Shown here piece after piece: positions 53,101-62,100 of a DNA stretch of 64,000 bases. Positions within the stretch are counted from its first letter, which is position 1; every line of letters starts with the position of its first letter. The notes below the pieces were generated by a model that had not been told where the DNA came from, did not search any database, and was given only the letters and a program-made list of their open reading frames with translations. The stretch is from Paucihalobacter ruber (lineage in GTDB: Bacteria > Bacteroidota > Bacteroidia > Flavobacteriales > Flavobacteriaceae), in contig NZ_VHIQ01000002.1 of assembly GCF_006494535.1 (NCBI RefSeq), positions 248,001-312,000 on the forward strand, in the 5' to 3' direction. The translations under genes were made by a program, and so were the position numbers.

Positions 53101-55359
53101 TTACTGTATTACTACCTTTTTGGTTACTTGTTTATTTCCTTCAGAAACTTTTAACAAGTAAACCCCGGTGCTTAGGTTATTGACAGAAATAGACCTGCTT
53201 ATTTCTCCTGACTCTTTAACTATATCAGTGTAAACAACTCTACCTTTTAAATCAAAAAGTTGTAAATTTATTGTTTCTCCTGACGTGTTAAGTAGTTGTA
53301 TTTCAAAATTGCCATCACTCGGATTAGGATAAATTCTAAAATTAGCCGCTAATGTATCATCGTTAATACTAAGCTGTTCTTGAATTTGAAATGTCCTGTT
53401 ATTAACGTTAAAGAAAATATTACCAACTGCCTCAACCATAATGCGGCATTGTGTGGCGACAACATTTGGCATGGTAACAACCTCAGTGCCATCATTTGGT
53501 GTATTAGAGGCTAAAACAATATTGAAGTTTTGACCCCCATCAATAGATAATAATATATTAACATTTGAAGTATTAATGCCCGAGCCGGTTGTACCAGCTA
53601 CATCCCATGAGACTGTTTGATCAGAGCCGCCCTCGTAAACTAAGTTTAAGGTATTTTGGGAAGTAACTCTGAAAAAGCCCGAAGCAACTGTATTAATTGT
53701 CATTTCGTCAAATGCGTTATTTCCACCTCGAGTGTCATTATCTCTAACCGTAAATCTATAATTAATGACTCTTGCTAAAACTGGTAGCTGTTCCCATTGA
53801 ACATTAGAGGCGCCACTTGTTATTATATTCGATAATCTTGGCACGTATCTAACAGGGCTAGCACTTGGTAAAAAGGATCGAACTAATGGTCCTTCTGCAG
53901 TAGTTGCTGAAGGCACGCCCGAAGGACCCAAGTCATATTGCTCCCAAGAGTAAGTATGTGTTTCAGTACCGTCGGGATCTGCTGAAGAACCGGTAAGTTT
54001 ATAAGGCGTTCCTATTGGAATGTTGTAATTAGGGCCTGCATTTGCAATTGGACTTGAATTTCCTGAAGAAACTAAGTTTGGACAGGCAGAACCAGTACCG
54101 GCAGATATGTTGGCCCATATAGCTTCTAAACTACGTTGGTGAAAATACAAATCACGATTGTTTTGTACATTCTGTACACCACAAATACCGGGATAAGCCA
54201 TAATAGTTGACCCACTGCCTGGCTCATAAGCCGAATTTGGATCTCTTTGGTTGGGGTTACCACAAGCATTAGTATTTCCATTAAAGGTATGTCTGCTGCC
54301 AAATTGATGCCCTATTTCATGTTTTAATACTCCTTCAAATCCGATTCCGGCTGGTACACCCGACCCTGACACACCTCTTGCCTTATTTGAAGTACAAGGT
54401 GAATTTAACTGTGCCAAACCACCCGGTCCTGTGCAAAGCATATGACCTATGTCATAAACTGTTCCTATGAATGCATCGATAAATTGCTGACTTTCACTAA
54501 TAAGATTAGTTAGATTATTATTACTTAAAAAAGGTGAAGAAAGAAAAATAACATTTTCATTGGTAGGCACAAGTATCATGGTTAGTGAAACTTCATTTTC
54601 GTATACAGCATTTACCCTTGTCATTAAATCATTCATTACTACTAATACAGCAGCTTTCTTTTGCGCATCGGTAGCGTCATTTAAGCCAGCTTGGTTTACA
54701 TGAAAGGCGGCGTATTCTTCAGTGCAACCCATGGCCAACTTATATTCTCGCATTTGGCCGTCATTAGCGTTTCTCTCAAAGGAGCTACCGAAGTTTCTGT
54801 TAAAATCAAGTCCGTCGTCATCAAAACCACACTCAAAATAATCTGTTCCTTCGGGTAGATTTTTTCTATTGAAAACCGAAAAAACCAACTGCTCTTTAAT
54901 AGCCGGTTCAATATATTCTGTACCGGTTTCATCATTTAAGCTTATGGCTTTAAAACTATTTTCTGAAATACTAAATCGAATTATTTTAGAAGGATTTTCT
55001 AAACTTTTACCAATATAAGAACCCAATTCAGGATAGACTTCTTGTAGGGACTCGTCTATTACAGGTGCATTAAATATTTGAAATTTTTCTATTTTACCAA
55101 ATGCATTAGGGAATCCTATTTCAACATGACTTCTGGCATTTGAGGAACGGCTTGGTGCATCAGCCAATAGGGTCTTTAACCTATTTAAATTTAACTTATA
55201 AAACTGTTCTTTTATTGGTAAATCTGGGCGATTTTGCAGAATTTTAGCGTCTAAAGTGTTAGTATCGACTGCTTGCCATATATTTTGCGCTGATATTGTA
55301 AAAACACAAAAAACAATAAAAGTAAAAGATGCCAAGGCTTGGGTAACTTTTTTATTCAT
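53101..55359 (-). CDS. Secreted reprolysin-like zinc metalloprotease with T9SS sorting domain (copy A)
   Basis: A 752-residue paralogue of copy B. A signal peptide (ALASFTFIVFCVFTISAQ), the zinc motif HEIGHQFGSRH, AYEPGSGSTIMAYPGICG, and a C-terminal sorting domain (IYPNPSDGNFEIQL, STGVYLLKVSEGNKQVTKKV) line up along the length with copy B. The start is the ATG at 55359 (MNKKVTQAL); an upstream in-frame start would precede the signal peptide. The tandem arrangement on one strand indicates local duplication and later divergence, especially in the propeptide. The natural substrate is unknown. Confidence 0.93.
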   Translation of the reverse strand: MNKKVTQALASFTFIVFCVFTISAQNIWQAVDTNTLDAKILQNRPDLPIKEQFYKLNLNRLKTLLADAPSRSSNARSHVEIGFPNAFGKIEKFQIFNAPVIDESLQEVYPELGSYIGKSLENPSKIIRFSISENSFKAISLNDETGTEYIEPAIKEQLVFSVFNRKNLPEGTDYFECGFDDDGLDFNRNFGSSFERNANDGQMREYKLAMGCTEEYAAFHVNQAGLNDATDAQKKAAVLVVMNDLMTRVNAVYENEVSLTMILVPTNENVIFLSSPFLSNNNLTNLISESQQFIDAFIGTVYDIGHMLCTGPGGLAQLNSPCTSNKARGVSGSGVPAGIGFEGVLKHEIGHQFGSRHTFNGNTNACGNPNQRDPNSAYEPGSGSTIMAYPGICGVQNVQNNRDLYFHQRSLEAIWANISAGTGSACPNLVSSGNSSPIANAGPNYNIPIGTPYKLTGSSADPDGTETHTYSWEQYDLGPSGVPSATTAEGPLVRSFLPSASPVRYVPRLSNIITSGASNVQWEQLPVLARVINYRFTVRDNDTRGGNNAFDEMTINTVASGFFRVTSQNTLNLVYEGGSDQTVSWDVAGTTGSGINTSNVNILLSIDGGQNFNIVLASNTPNDGTEVVTMPNVVATQCRIMVEAVGNIFFNVNNRTFQIQEQLSINDDTLAANFRIYPNPSDGNFEIQLLNTSGETINLQLFDLKGRVVYTDIVKESGEISRSISVNNLSTGVYLLKVSEGNKQVTKKVVIQ

Positions 55360-55448
55360 ATAATTTTTTTTTGCTAAAGTTACGGCCAAACCATTAAAAT
55401 TACAATAAGCTTAAAAAAATTCTAAGAATTTAAAAATTTGACATAATC

Positions 55449-55475
55449 AAAAAAAACTCCGACTGTTTGTCGGAG
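55449..55475 (-). terminator. Terminator after accC
   Basis: Seven-bp stem CTCCGAC/GTCGGAG (55457-55463 with 55469-55475) followed on the minus strand by a T run, ending the fabH-accB-accC unit. Confidence 0.88.
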
Positions 55476-55481
55476 CTCTTT

Positions 55482-56834
55482 TTAATCTTCTTCAATTGGC
55501 TGCATTTTAAATCCTTCCATAAATTTAGTGGTGTAATTACCTGCCAAATAATCTGGATGTTCCATTAACTGTCTGTGAAATGGAATCGTGGTTTTAATCC
55601 CTTCAATTACAAATTCATCTAATGCGCGCTTCATTTTATTGATGGCTTCTCCCCTGGTTTGAGCGGTTGTTATGAGTTTGGCAATCATTGAGTCATAATT
55701 AGGCGGAATAGAATATCCGGCATACACATGAGTGTCTAATCGTACTCCATGACCACCGGGTGCATGAAGGGTTGTAATTCTTCCCGGTGAAGGCCTGAAA
55801 TCGTTAAACGGGTCTTCGGCATTGATTCTGCACTCGATAGAGTGCAAGTTTGGTGTATAATTTTTACCTGAAATTGGCACTCCGGCAGCGACCAAAATTT
55901 GTTCTCTTATTAAATCAAAATCTATGACCTGCTCTGTAATTGGATGTTCAACCTGAATTCGGGTATTCATCTCCATAAAGTAGAAATTACGGTGCTTGTC
56001 AACCAAAAACTCAACCGTGCCGGCACCTTCATATTTAATAAATTCTGCTGCTTTAACTGCCGCCATCCCCATTTTATCGCGAAGCTCATCGGTCATAAAT
56101 GGTGAAGGGACTTCTTCAGTTAATTTTTGATGACGTCGCTGTATGGAACAATCTCTTTCGGAAAGGTGACAAGCTCTTCCTGTTGAATCTCCTACAATTT
56201 GAATCTCGATATGTCGCGGTTCTTCTATAAGTTTCTCCATATACATACCATCATTACCAAAAGCAGCTTTAGATTCTTGCCTGGCCGAATCCCATGCCGC
56301 TTTCAGGTTTTCGGGTTTCCAAACGGCCCGCATACCTTTTCCGCCGCCGCCTGCCGTGGCTTTAAGCATTACAGGATAACCTATTTCTTTTGCTAATTTT
56401 TCGCAAGTTTCAAAATCGGGAATAATACCTTCACTACCTGGAACACATGGAACGCCTGCCGCTCTCATGGTTGCTTTGGCTGTTGCTTTATCTCCCATCT
56501 TCGCAATCATTTCTTCTGAGGCGCCAATGAATTTAATACCGTGCTCGGCGCATATTTTTGAAAACTTAGCGTTTTCTGATAAAAAACCATAGCCGGGATG
56601 GATAGCGTCTGCATTGGTAATTTCGGCTGCGGCTATAATATTTGACATTTTAAGGTAAGACTCTGCGCTTGAAGGCGGGCCAATACAAACGGCTTCATCG
56701 GCAAATTTAACATGCAAACTTTCTGCATCGGCAGTAGAATAAACCGCTACTGTTTTAATGCCCATTTCTTTACATGTTCTAATGACACGAAGCGCAATTT
56801 CACCTCTGTTGGCTACTAATATTTTTTTAAACAT
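55482..56834 (-). CDS. accC: Acetyl-CoA carboxylase, biotin carboxylase subunit
   Basis: ATP-grasp enzyme that carboxylates biotin on AccB, the first step to malonyl-CoA. [17 protein letters not shown] opens the protein, the glycine-rich ATP loop is [14 protein letters not shown], and [14 protein letters not shown] and [12 protein letters not shown] are conserved. I start at the ATG at 56834, since the 26 residues ahead of it in the open frame come from the palindromic spacer after accB. Length 450 is typical. Confidence 0.96.
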   Translation of the reverse strand: MFKKILVANRGEIALRVIRTCKEMGIKTVAVYSTADAESLHVKFADEAVCIGPPSSAESYLKMSNIIAAAEITNADAIHPGYGFLSENAKFSKICAEHGIKFIGASEEMIAKMGDKATAKATMRAAGVPCVPGSEGIIPDFETCEKLAKEIGYPVMLKATAGGGGKGMRAVWKPENLKAAWDSARQESKAAFGNDGMYMEKLIEEPRHIEIQIVGDSTGRACHLSERDCSIQRRHQKLTEEVPSPFMTDELRDKMGMAAVKAAEFIKYEGAGTVEFLVDKHRNFYFMEMNTRIQVEHPITEQVIDFDLIREQILVAAGVPISGKNYTPNLHSIECRINAEDPFNDFRPSPGRITTLHAPGGHGVRLDTHVYAGYSIPPNYDSMIAKLITTAQTRGEAINKMKRALDEFVIEGIKTTIPFHRQLMEHPDYLAGNYTTKFMEGFKMQPIEED

Positions 56835-56871
56835 AACTTCTAAAATTAAATTTTTCAAATTCCAAGTGCCC

Positions 56872-56899
56872 AATTCCAAAATACTGGAATTTTGGAATT
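56872..56899. repeat. Inverted repeat in the accB-accC spacer
   Basis: Perfect 11-bp stem AATTCCAAAAT/ATTTTGGAATT (56872-56882 with 56889-56899), 6-nt loop, no T tract. Related AATTCCAA words surround it. It may be an mRNA hairpin that sets accB/accC ratios or a dispersed repeat. Confidence 0.6.
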
Positions 56900-56923
56900 T
56901 ACTTTTTGGCAATTGTCAATTGG

Positions 56924-57412
56924 TTATGATGGGTCTACTAAAAATAGCGGTTGGTCAAATTCTACAGGTGATGAATCATCTACAAGAATTTTTACAATTT
57001 TACCTGAAATTTCAGATTCAATTTCGTTGAATAATTTCATGGCTTCAATCACACAAAGCACATCTCCTTCTTTGATTTCTTTTCCAACCTCAACAAAAAC
57101 AGGTTTGTCGGGCGAAGGCTTTCTATAAAAGGTTCCTATAATTGGAGACTTAATTGTGATATACTTACCATCTTCTGAGGCAATCGAAGCTGCTTGTGGT
57201 GCTTCTTGAGGCGCCGACTGCAATTGTGTAGCCACGGGAACCTGTGTTATTGGCTGACCAACAGGCGCTTGCTGAACAATTGTAGTAGACTCACCTTTGA
57301 CTTCACCTCCGGTTTTAATAGTGATTTTTACGTCGTCCATTTCTAATCTCACCTCGTTAGCTCCTGATTTAGCTACAAATTTTATTAGATTTTGAATGTC
57401 TTTTAAATCCAT
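56924..57412 (-). CDS. accB: Acetyl-CoA carboxylase, biotin carboxyl carrier protein
   Basis: Carries biotin between AccC and the carboxyltransferase. The biotinylated lysine is K126 in VIEAMKLFNEIE. An N-terminal helical domain, a Gln/Pro-rich linker (about 45-82) and the C-terminal biotinyl domain are in the usual order. Length 162 is normal. It lies 14 bp after fabH and 89 bp before accC. Confidence 0.96.
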   Translation of the reverse strand: MDLKDIQNLIKFVAKSGANEVRLEMDDVKITIKTGGEVKGESTTIVQQAPVGQPITQVPVATQLQSAPQEAPQAASIASEDGKYITIKSPIIGTFYRKPSPDKPVFVEVGKEIKEGDVLCVIEAMKLFNEIESEISGKIVKILVDDSSPVEFDQPLFLVDPS

Positions 57413-57426
57413 TTGTTATAGTTATT

Positions 57427-58431
57427 TTAGTTAGTTTTAGTATTATATGCCCATTTTAAATACACCGAACCCCATGTAAAACCACCTCCAAAGGCAGCGA
57501 AAATAAGATTATCTCCTTTTTTAAAACGGGATTCGAACTCTGCCAACAACAATGGTAAGGTTGCTGAAGTAGTATTTCCGTATTTTTCAATGTTTTTAAG
57601 AACTTTTGATTCTTCCAAATCTAATCGGTTGGCGGTTGCATCAATAATTCTCATGTTAGCTTGATGAGGTACCAACCAATCAATATCTCGTTTTGACAAA
57701 TTATTTCGATCTAATATTTTTTCGCAGACGTCTGCCATATTAGATACAGCAAATTTAAATACTGTTTTACCATCCTGAAAAACAAAATGCTGCTTATTTG
57801 TTACTGTTTCTATGCTTGCTGGTAATATAGATCCGCCGGCATCTATTTTTAAATGAGCTCTTCCTATGCCATCGCTTCTTAAATATTCGTCTTGCAACCC
57901 TAAGCCTTCGTTATTGGGTTCAAATAAAACTGCTCCGGCACCATCCCCAAAAATAATACAGGTGGTTCTATCTGTATAGTCGATGATAGAAGACATTTTA
58001 TCGGCACCAATTAACAATACTTTTTTATATCGACCGGATTCTATGTATGCGGCAGCATTTGACATGCCGTACAGAAAACTGGAACAGGCTGCTTGTAAAT
58101 CATAGGCAAAAGCGTTAACTGCTCCAATTTGTGTAGCCGTGTAAACAGCAGTAGCGGCCACAGGCATATCGGGCGTAGCGGTAGCTACTATTACGCAGTC
58201 TATTTCTTTTGGATTAATATTGTGTTTTGTGATAAGTTGGTTAGCGGCTTGTATGGCTAAGTAAGAAGTACCCTGTCCGGGAACATTTAATATTCTTCGC
58301 TCTTTAATACCTGTGCGGGTTGTAATCCACTCGTCATTGGTATCTACCATAGTTTCTAAAACCTTATTTGAAAGTACAAAATCAGGAACATAAGAACCTA
58401 CAGCAGTTATAGCGGCAGTGATTTTACTCAT
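57427..58431 (-). CDS. fabH: 3-oxoacyl-ACP synthase III
   Basis: Initiates fatty-acid synthesis by condensing acyl-CoA with malonyl-ACP. The triad is C116 (LQAACSSFLYG), His in LVPHQANMRIID and Asn in EKYGNTTSATLP. The C-terminal FGGGFTWGSVYLKW is typical. Length 334 is standard. It heads the fabH-accB-accC group, downstream of a terminator that closes rpmF, and has an inverted repeat in its leader. Confidence 0.95.
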   Translation of the reverse strand: MSKITAAITAVGSYVPDFVLSNKVLETMVDTNDEWITTRTGIKERRILNVPGQGTSYLAIQAANQLITKHNINPKEIDCVIVATATPDMPVAATAVYTATQIGAVNAFAYDLQAACSSFLYGMSNAAAYIESGRYKKVLLIGADKMSSIIDYTDRTTCIIFGDGAGAVLFEPNNEGLGLQDEYLRSDGIGRAHLKIDAGGSILPASIETVTNKQHFVFQDGKTVFKFAVSNMADVCEKILDRNNLSKRDIDWLVPHQANMRIIDATANRLDLEESKVLKNIEKYGNTTSATLPLLLAEFESRFKKGDNLIFAAFGGGFTWGSVYLKWAYNTKTN

Positions 58432-58463
58432 TGTAAATATTTAGATTGACTTTAAGCAAAAAC

Positions 58464-58509
58464 AGGCCATTTTTGATAAATTTTTTATTGTTTTTTATCA
58501 TTTTGGCCT
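58464..58509. repeat. Interrupted inverted repeat upstream of fabH
   Basis: Outer arms AGGCCA/TGGCCT and inner arms TGATA/TATCA (58464-58478 with 58496-58509) around a T-rich loop, 33 bp before the fabH ATG. It could be an operator or a leader hairpin. Confidence 0.5.
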
Positions 58510-58557
58510 AATTTCTCTGCAAATTAAGTTGTTTTTAGAAGACTTAAAAATAAATCA

Positions 58558-58583
58558 TAAAAAAAACGCTCGATATCGAGCGT
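58558..58583 (-). terminator. Terminator after rpmF
   Basis: An 18-bp perfect palindrome (58566-58583, arms ACGCTCGAT/ATCGAGCGT) followed on the minus strand by T8. Confidence 0.88.
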
Positions 58584-58606
58584 CTTATTGTATGCGTGCA
58601 TAATAC

Positions 58607-58810
58607 TTATGCTGCGTTTTCTTCTTTTTCAGAATTGTCAATCAATACTTGACCTCTGTAGTAAAGCTTACCTTCGTGCCAGTGAGCTCTGTGGAATAAG
58701 TGAGGCTCTCCCGTTGTTGGGCAGGTAGCGATTTGAGGCATAGAAGCTTTATAATGGGTTCTTCTTTTGTCTCTTCTGGTTTTAGAGGTTTTTCTCTTTG
58801 GATGTGCCAT
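58607..58810 (-). CDS. rpmF: 50S ribosomal protein L32
   Basis: A 67-residue basic ribosomal protein. [20 protein letters not shown] is the L32 N-terminus, and [15 protein letters not shown] is the middle. Only one cysteine is present, so the zinc-free form of L32 is likely. It lies 8 bp after the DUF177 gene, the conserved arrangement in most bacteria. Confidence 0.96.
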   Translation of the reverse strand: MAHPKRKTSKTRRDKRRTHYKASMPQIATCPTTGEPHLFHRAHWHEGKLYYRGQVLIDNSEKEENAA

Positions 58811-58818
58811 TTTATATG

Positions 58819-59370
58819 TTATTTATCCGTTATTAATTTTTTTAATTTATCCCAACGAGGGTCAACCTCATCGGTATTATTTTTTTCGTCTTGTTGTTTT
58901 GGACTTAGTTCTTCGAGTTTTTCGAGTGCCTCACTTTTTAAGGTACCATCTTTGACTCCCGGATGGATTCTTTTTAATGGCACAGATAAGATAATTAACT
59001 CGTAAATGTATTGCGCAACGTTCATTTCATATTCAGCATGAGGAATAATCAAAATCGCATCATTTTCATCGTTGTATTCCTGACCAAATTTCACAACCAG
59101 ATCAAAACTTCCTTGAACCTCCTGGTTATAGGGTTCATTGGTTAAATCGCAATTAACATTAACCCAACCTTCTATTTGAAAATTCAACTCCATTAAAGTT
59201 GTTTTCTTGTCAAATGTTAGATTGGTTTTAACATTTACTTCGTTAAACTCGTCGTATTCAAAACAATCAAAGAACGCTTTTGTTATGTTGTACTCAAACT
59301 GATGCTTTCCAAGTTTTAAACCTACAAATTGTATGTTATAATCTTTTAAAGCCTTCATTTGCACACTCAT
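58819..59370 (-). CDS. DUF177 (YceD-like) family protein
   Basis: A 183-residue member of the YceD/DUF177 family, linked to 23S rRNA accumulation in E. coli and plants and usually encoded before rpmF, as here. The CxxC zinc motif of other members is reduced: the cysteines are in FDCFEYDEF and [15 protein letters not shown] and the acidic C-terminal part fit. An alternative ATG is at 59358. A TATATTTG box lies just upstream. Confidence 0.82.
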   Translation of the reverse strand: MSVQMKALKDYNIQFVGLKLGKHQFEYNITKAFFDCFEYDEFNEVNVKTNLTFDKKTTLMELNFQIEGWVNVNCDLTNEPYNQEVQGSFDLVVKFGQEYNDENDAILIIPHAEYEMNVAQYIYELIILSVPLKRIHPGVKDGTLKSEALEKLEELSPKQQDEKNNTDEVDPRWDKLKKLITDK

Positions 59371-59380
59371 TTTGAGCCTG

Positions 59381-59388
59381 CAAATATA
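59381..59388 (-). promoter_or_regulatory. Candidate -7 box TATATTTG for DUF177-rpmF
   Basis: Minus-strand TAnnTTTG match ending 10 bp before the ATG at 59370. No -33 TTG was found at the usual distance. Confidence 0.45.
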
Positions 59389-59575
59389 TAAAATTTATAA
59401 GTAGTGTAGCATAAAAATGCCGCTAATAAGTTAATATTTATTTATTATTGAGCTTTAAGATAAATATAATATTGATTATTAATTAATTATTGACATAATT
59501 TGAAGCTAAATTATTCCTTAATTTTAATCTAATATTTAAATATTTTACAATCTTGTTTATTCATCGTAATAAAAA

Positions 59576-60640
59576 TTAAGCATCAAAAGACTTTTGAGAC
59601 GACTTTTGAGATAATTTTAATGGGTTTTGCGTTAGTTTTTGATACGAATTTCGATTGTTGTAAATTTTAAGAGCAGTAAAAATTGCTTGCTTAAATGAAC
59701 TGGCATCTGCCATATTTTTACCGGCAATATCGTAACCTGTTCCATGGTCTGGAGAGGTTCTAATTTTACTAAGACCGGCGGTGTAATTTACACCCTCGCC
59801 AAACGAAATGGTTTTAAAAGGCACCAAGCCTTGGTCGTGATAAGCTGCCAAAACGGCGTCAAAATTTCTATAATTTCCGGTGCCGAAAAAAGTGTCGGCT
59901 GCATAAGGGCCATATACCAGCTTACCGTCGTCTCTAAGTTGAGACAATGTTGGCTTTAAAACATCGTCGTCTTCATTGCCAATAACACCACCATCGCCTG
60001 CATGCGGATTAATTCCTAATACTGCTATTTTGGGTCTTCTAATCTGAAAATCCATGATAAGCGATTGATACATCAAATCAATTTTTTCTTTAATTAAGTC
60101 CGGAGTGATTGATTTTCCTACCACCTCAACCGGTACATGATCTGTAAGTAGGCCTACTTTTAAATGGTCGGTTACCATAAACATCAGGCTTTTACCATTA
60201 AGTTGTTTTGCAATATAGTTGGTGTGACCTGGAAAGTTAAATGTATCTGATTGTATGTTTTGCTTATTTATTGGGGCAGTTACCAGAACATCTATGTCGT
60301 TACTTTTTAATGCTTCAACAGCACCTTCAAGAGATTTTACGGCATATGTGCCAATGGTTTTATTCTCTTCTCCAAAATTTATTTCTACGGGCTCTTTCCA
60401 AACATTTAAAACGTTTATTCTACTATCTATTAGTTGATTAAACTTGTCTATACCGTGAAAACTAATATCACTATTCATGTGATTTTTAAAAAAAGACATG
60501 GTTTTAATCGAAGCAAAAATAACAGGCGTGAAAAAGTCGAGCATTCTTTTATCTTCAAGAGCTTTAATAACTATTTCAGGTCCAATTCCGTTTAAGTCGC
60601 CTATTGAAATGCCAACGCGTATTTTATGTTCCTTTCTCAT
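59576..60640 (-). CDS. pdxA: 4-hydroxythreonine-4-phosphate dehydrogenase
   Basis: NAD-dependent enzyme of vitamin B6 synthesis. VGISIGDLNGIGPEIV opens the protein, the substrate and zinc histidines are in FNFPGHTNYIA and AAYHDQGLVPFK, and GINPHAGDGGVIG and RTSPDHGTGYDIAG are diagnostic. Length 354 is typical. It has its own promoter and is divergent from ribE. Confidence 0.95.
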   Translation of the reverse strand: MRKEHKIRVGISIGDLNGIGPEIVIKALEDKRMLDFFTPVIFASIKTMSFFKNHMNSDISFHGIDKFNQLIDSRINVLNVWKEPVEINFGEENKTIGTYAVKSLEGAVEALKSNDIDVLVTAPINKQNIQSDTFNFPGHTNYIAKQLNGKSLMFMVTDHLKVGLLTDHVPVEVVGKSITPDLIKEKIDLMYQSLIMDFQIRRPKIAVLGINPHAGDGGVIGNEDDDVLKPTLSQLRDDGKLVYGPYAADTFFGTGNYRNFDAVLAAYHDQGLVPFKTISFGEGVNYTAGLSKIRTSPDHGTGYDIAGKNMADASSFKQAIFTALKIYNNRNSYQKLTQNPLKLSQKSSQKSFDA

Positions 60641-60675
60641 TAAAATGCTATTTGTAGTGCGTATTTTTGCAATAA

Positions 60676-60708
60676 CAAAATTACGTGAATTTTTTCATTG
60701 AAAGTCAA
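60676..60708 (-). promoter_or_regulatory. Candidate promoter TTG-N22-TAATTTTG for pdxA
   Basis: On the minus strand TTG (60708-60706) and TAATTTTG (60683-60676) are 22 bp apart, 35 bp before the pdxA ATG. A plus-strand TATTTTTG at 60662-60669 points to ribE but is 100 bp from it. Confidence 0.6.
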
Positions 60709-60768
60709 TTCTAACAAGAAAGCAGCTTGATGTAATTTATTATTAAGAAAAAGAAAAATCTAAAAATA

Positions 60769-61356
60769 ATGTTTACAGGAATTATCGAACAAATTGGTAT
60801 GGTATCTAACCTTGAAGTGGACAGCAATAATTTACACATCACGGTTAAAAGCGATTTAGCGCCTCAGTTAAAAATAGACCAAAGTTTGGCTCATAATGGT
60901 GTTTGCCTTACTGTGGTAAAAACTACGGAAGACACCTATACTGTGACAGCCATCAAGGAGACTTTAGATAAAAGTAATTTGGGTTTATTGCAAATTGGTG
61001 ACCTTATAAATTTAGAAAGAGCGATGATATTAGGTCAGCGTTTAGATGGTCATATTGTTCAGGGTCATGTTGACCAAACGGCGATTTGCACCAAAGCTGA
61101 AGACTTAAATGGCAGTTGGAAATACACTTTTACCTATGATAAAACTCCAAGAAACATCACCATCGAAAAAGGTTCAATAACCGTTAATGGTGTGAGCCTC
61201 ACTGTTGTTGATTCTGGTGTGAATAATTTTAGTGTTGCTATTATTCCGTACACTTATGAGCATACCAATTTTAAGACTTTTAAAGAAGGTACGGTAGTTA
61301 ATTTAGAGTTTGATATGATTGGTAAGTATATTCAAAAATTGCAGCAATTATACTAG
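60769..61356 (+). CDS. ribE: Riboflavin synthase
   Basis: Converts two 6,7-dimethyl-8-ribityllumazines to riboflavin. MFTGIIEQIG is the family N-terminus, and the two lumazine-binding halves are visible as repeats: SLAHNGVCLTVV in the first and SITVNGVSLTVV in the second, each before a conserved turn. GQRLDGHIVQGHVDQ lies at the junction. Length 195 is normal. No riboflavin riboswitch is seen upstream. Confidence 0.95.
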   Translation: MFTGIIEQIGMVSNLEVDSNNLHITVKSDLAPQLKIDQSLAHNGVCLTVVKTTEDTYTVTAIKETLDKSNLGLLQIGDLINLERAMILGQRLDGHIVQGHVDQTAICTKAEDLNGSWKYTFTYDKTPRNITIEKGSITVNGVSLTVVDSGVNNFSVAIIPYTYEHTNFKTFKEGTVVNLEFDMIGKYIQKLQQLY

Positions 61357-61403
61357 TTCTCGATATCCTTTCAAATTATTAGTAGAAGCTGCTTCCCGCT
61401 TTC

Positions 61404-61478
61404 TGCTAAACCTGCCTTGCCGGTAGGCAGGTCTTTTGCTCGTGCCTCACAAAAGGATGTCGCTGCAATCGGGGCTAA
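61404..61478. repeat. GC-rich palindromic sequence, REP-like
   Basis: CCTGCC...GGCAGG arms around a near-palindromic centre (61411-61431), embedded in a stretch of higher GC than its surroundings that also includes CTCACAAAAGGATG. It is not followed by a T tract. Similar sequences occur as dispersed intergenic repeats in flavobacterial genomes as I recall them; this needs a genome search. Confidence 0.5.
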
Positions 61479-61507
61479 AATGAAAACATCATTTAATAAT
61501 TAAGTTA

Positions 61508-61726
61508 TTAATTATTAGAAGATTTTGCGGCGTTTTTAATTTTCAAAAAATAAAACACCCCTATTGCCAAAGCCAGTAATATCATAAACGGTAAATAATC
61601 ATCAATAGGTAAACCGGGTGGTGGTGGTGGTACAGGCGGAGGTGGCATGGCTTGCGAAAATGCGGTAAGAGACTGCGTAAAACACAGCAACAACATAAAG
61701 GTTTTTTTTATTTTTAGTAATCTCAT
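61508..61726 (-). CDS. Small exported membrane protein with proline-rich segment (72 aa)
   Basis: A signal peptide or first helix (FMLLLCFTQSLTAFS), a run AMPPPPVPPPPPGLP, and a second hydrophobic helix (LPFMILLALAIGVFYFLKI) with a short basic tail. The layout fits a cleaved signal peptide followed by a single anchor, leaving the proline tract outside the membrane. Such PPPP small proteins are common and uncharacterised in flavobacteria. The function is unknown. Confidence 0.7.
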   Translation of the reverse strand: MRLLKIKKTFMLLLCFTQSLTAFSQAMPPPPVPPPPPGLPIDDYLPFMILLALAIGVFYFLKIKNAAKSSNN

Positions 61727-62100
61727 CGTACTTGGGCACGTAAATGTATTAAAAAAGACATACTTAAAAAATTAATTTTAATTGTTTTGTCCTTAAAATG
61801 TCATTTTTATCGTTAAGACGCATTGCATATTCAAACTCGTGAGGGATTACTTAAATAAATTGTTTGAAAATAGCTAGTTAGGCGCAAATATATACTTTTT
61901 AAGGAAATGTTAAAGCATTATATAGTTTAATTAATGGTTAATAACGATGAGAAGCGCAAATTATCATAAAACACCTTAAATCAAAGTGGCAGAGTTGTAA
62001 AAAATCTAAGTTAAGCTCAAATATACAAACTTAAAAATCGCTAAAAACCAATGTTTTGACATAGATTTAGACAAGTGGTGATTAAAATGTTACACTGCTA
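61727..62100. other. Gene-free AT-rich interval with two TATATTTG boxes
   Basis: No frame longer than a few codons looks coding on either strand. Minus-strand TATATTTG boxes lie at 61885-61892 and 62018-62025, 159 and 292 bp before the nearest minus-strand start. They could drive a long leader or an unannotated RNA. No terminator follows. Confidence 0.4.

Noticed and set aside
50784-55359. Recent exact duplication of the two proteases
   Set aside because: Only the domain order and selected motifs match closely; the propeptides and many surface segments differ, so the duplication is old.
60641-60768. FMN riboswitch ahead of ribE
   Set aside because: The 128-bp divergent gap lacks the conserved RFN-element sequences and is shared with the pdxA promoter.
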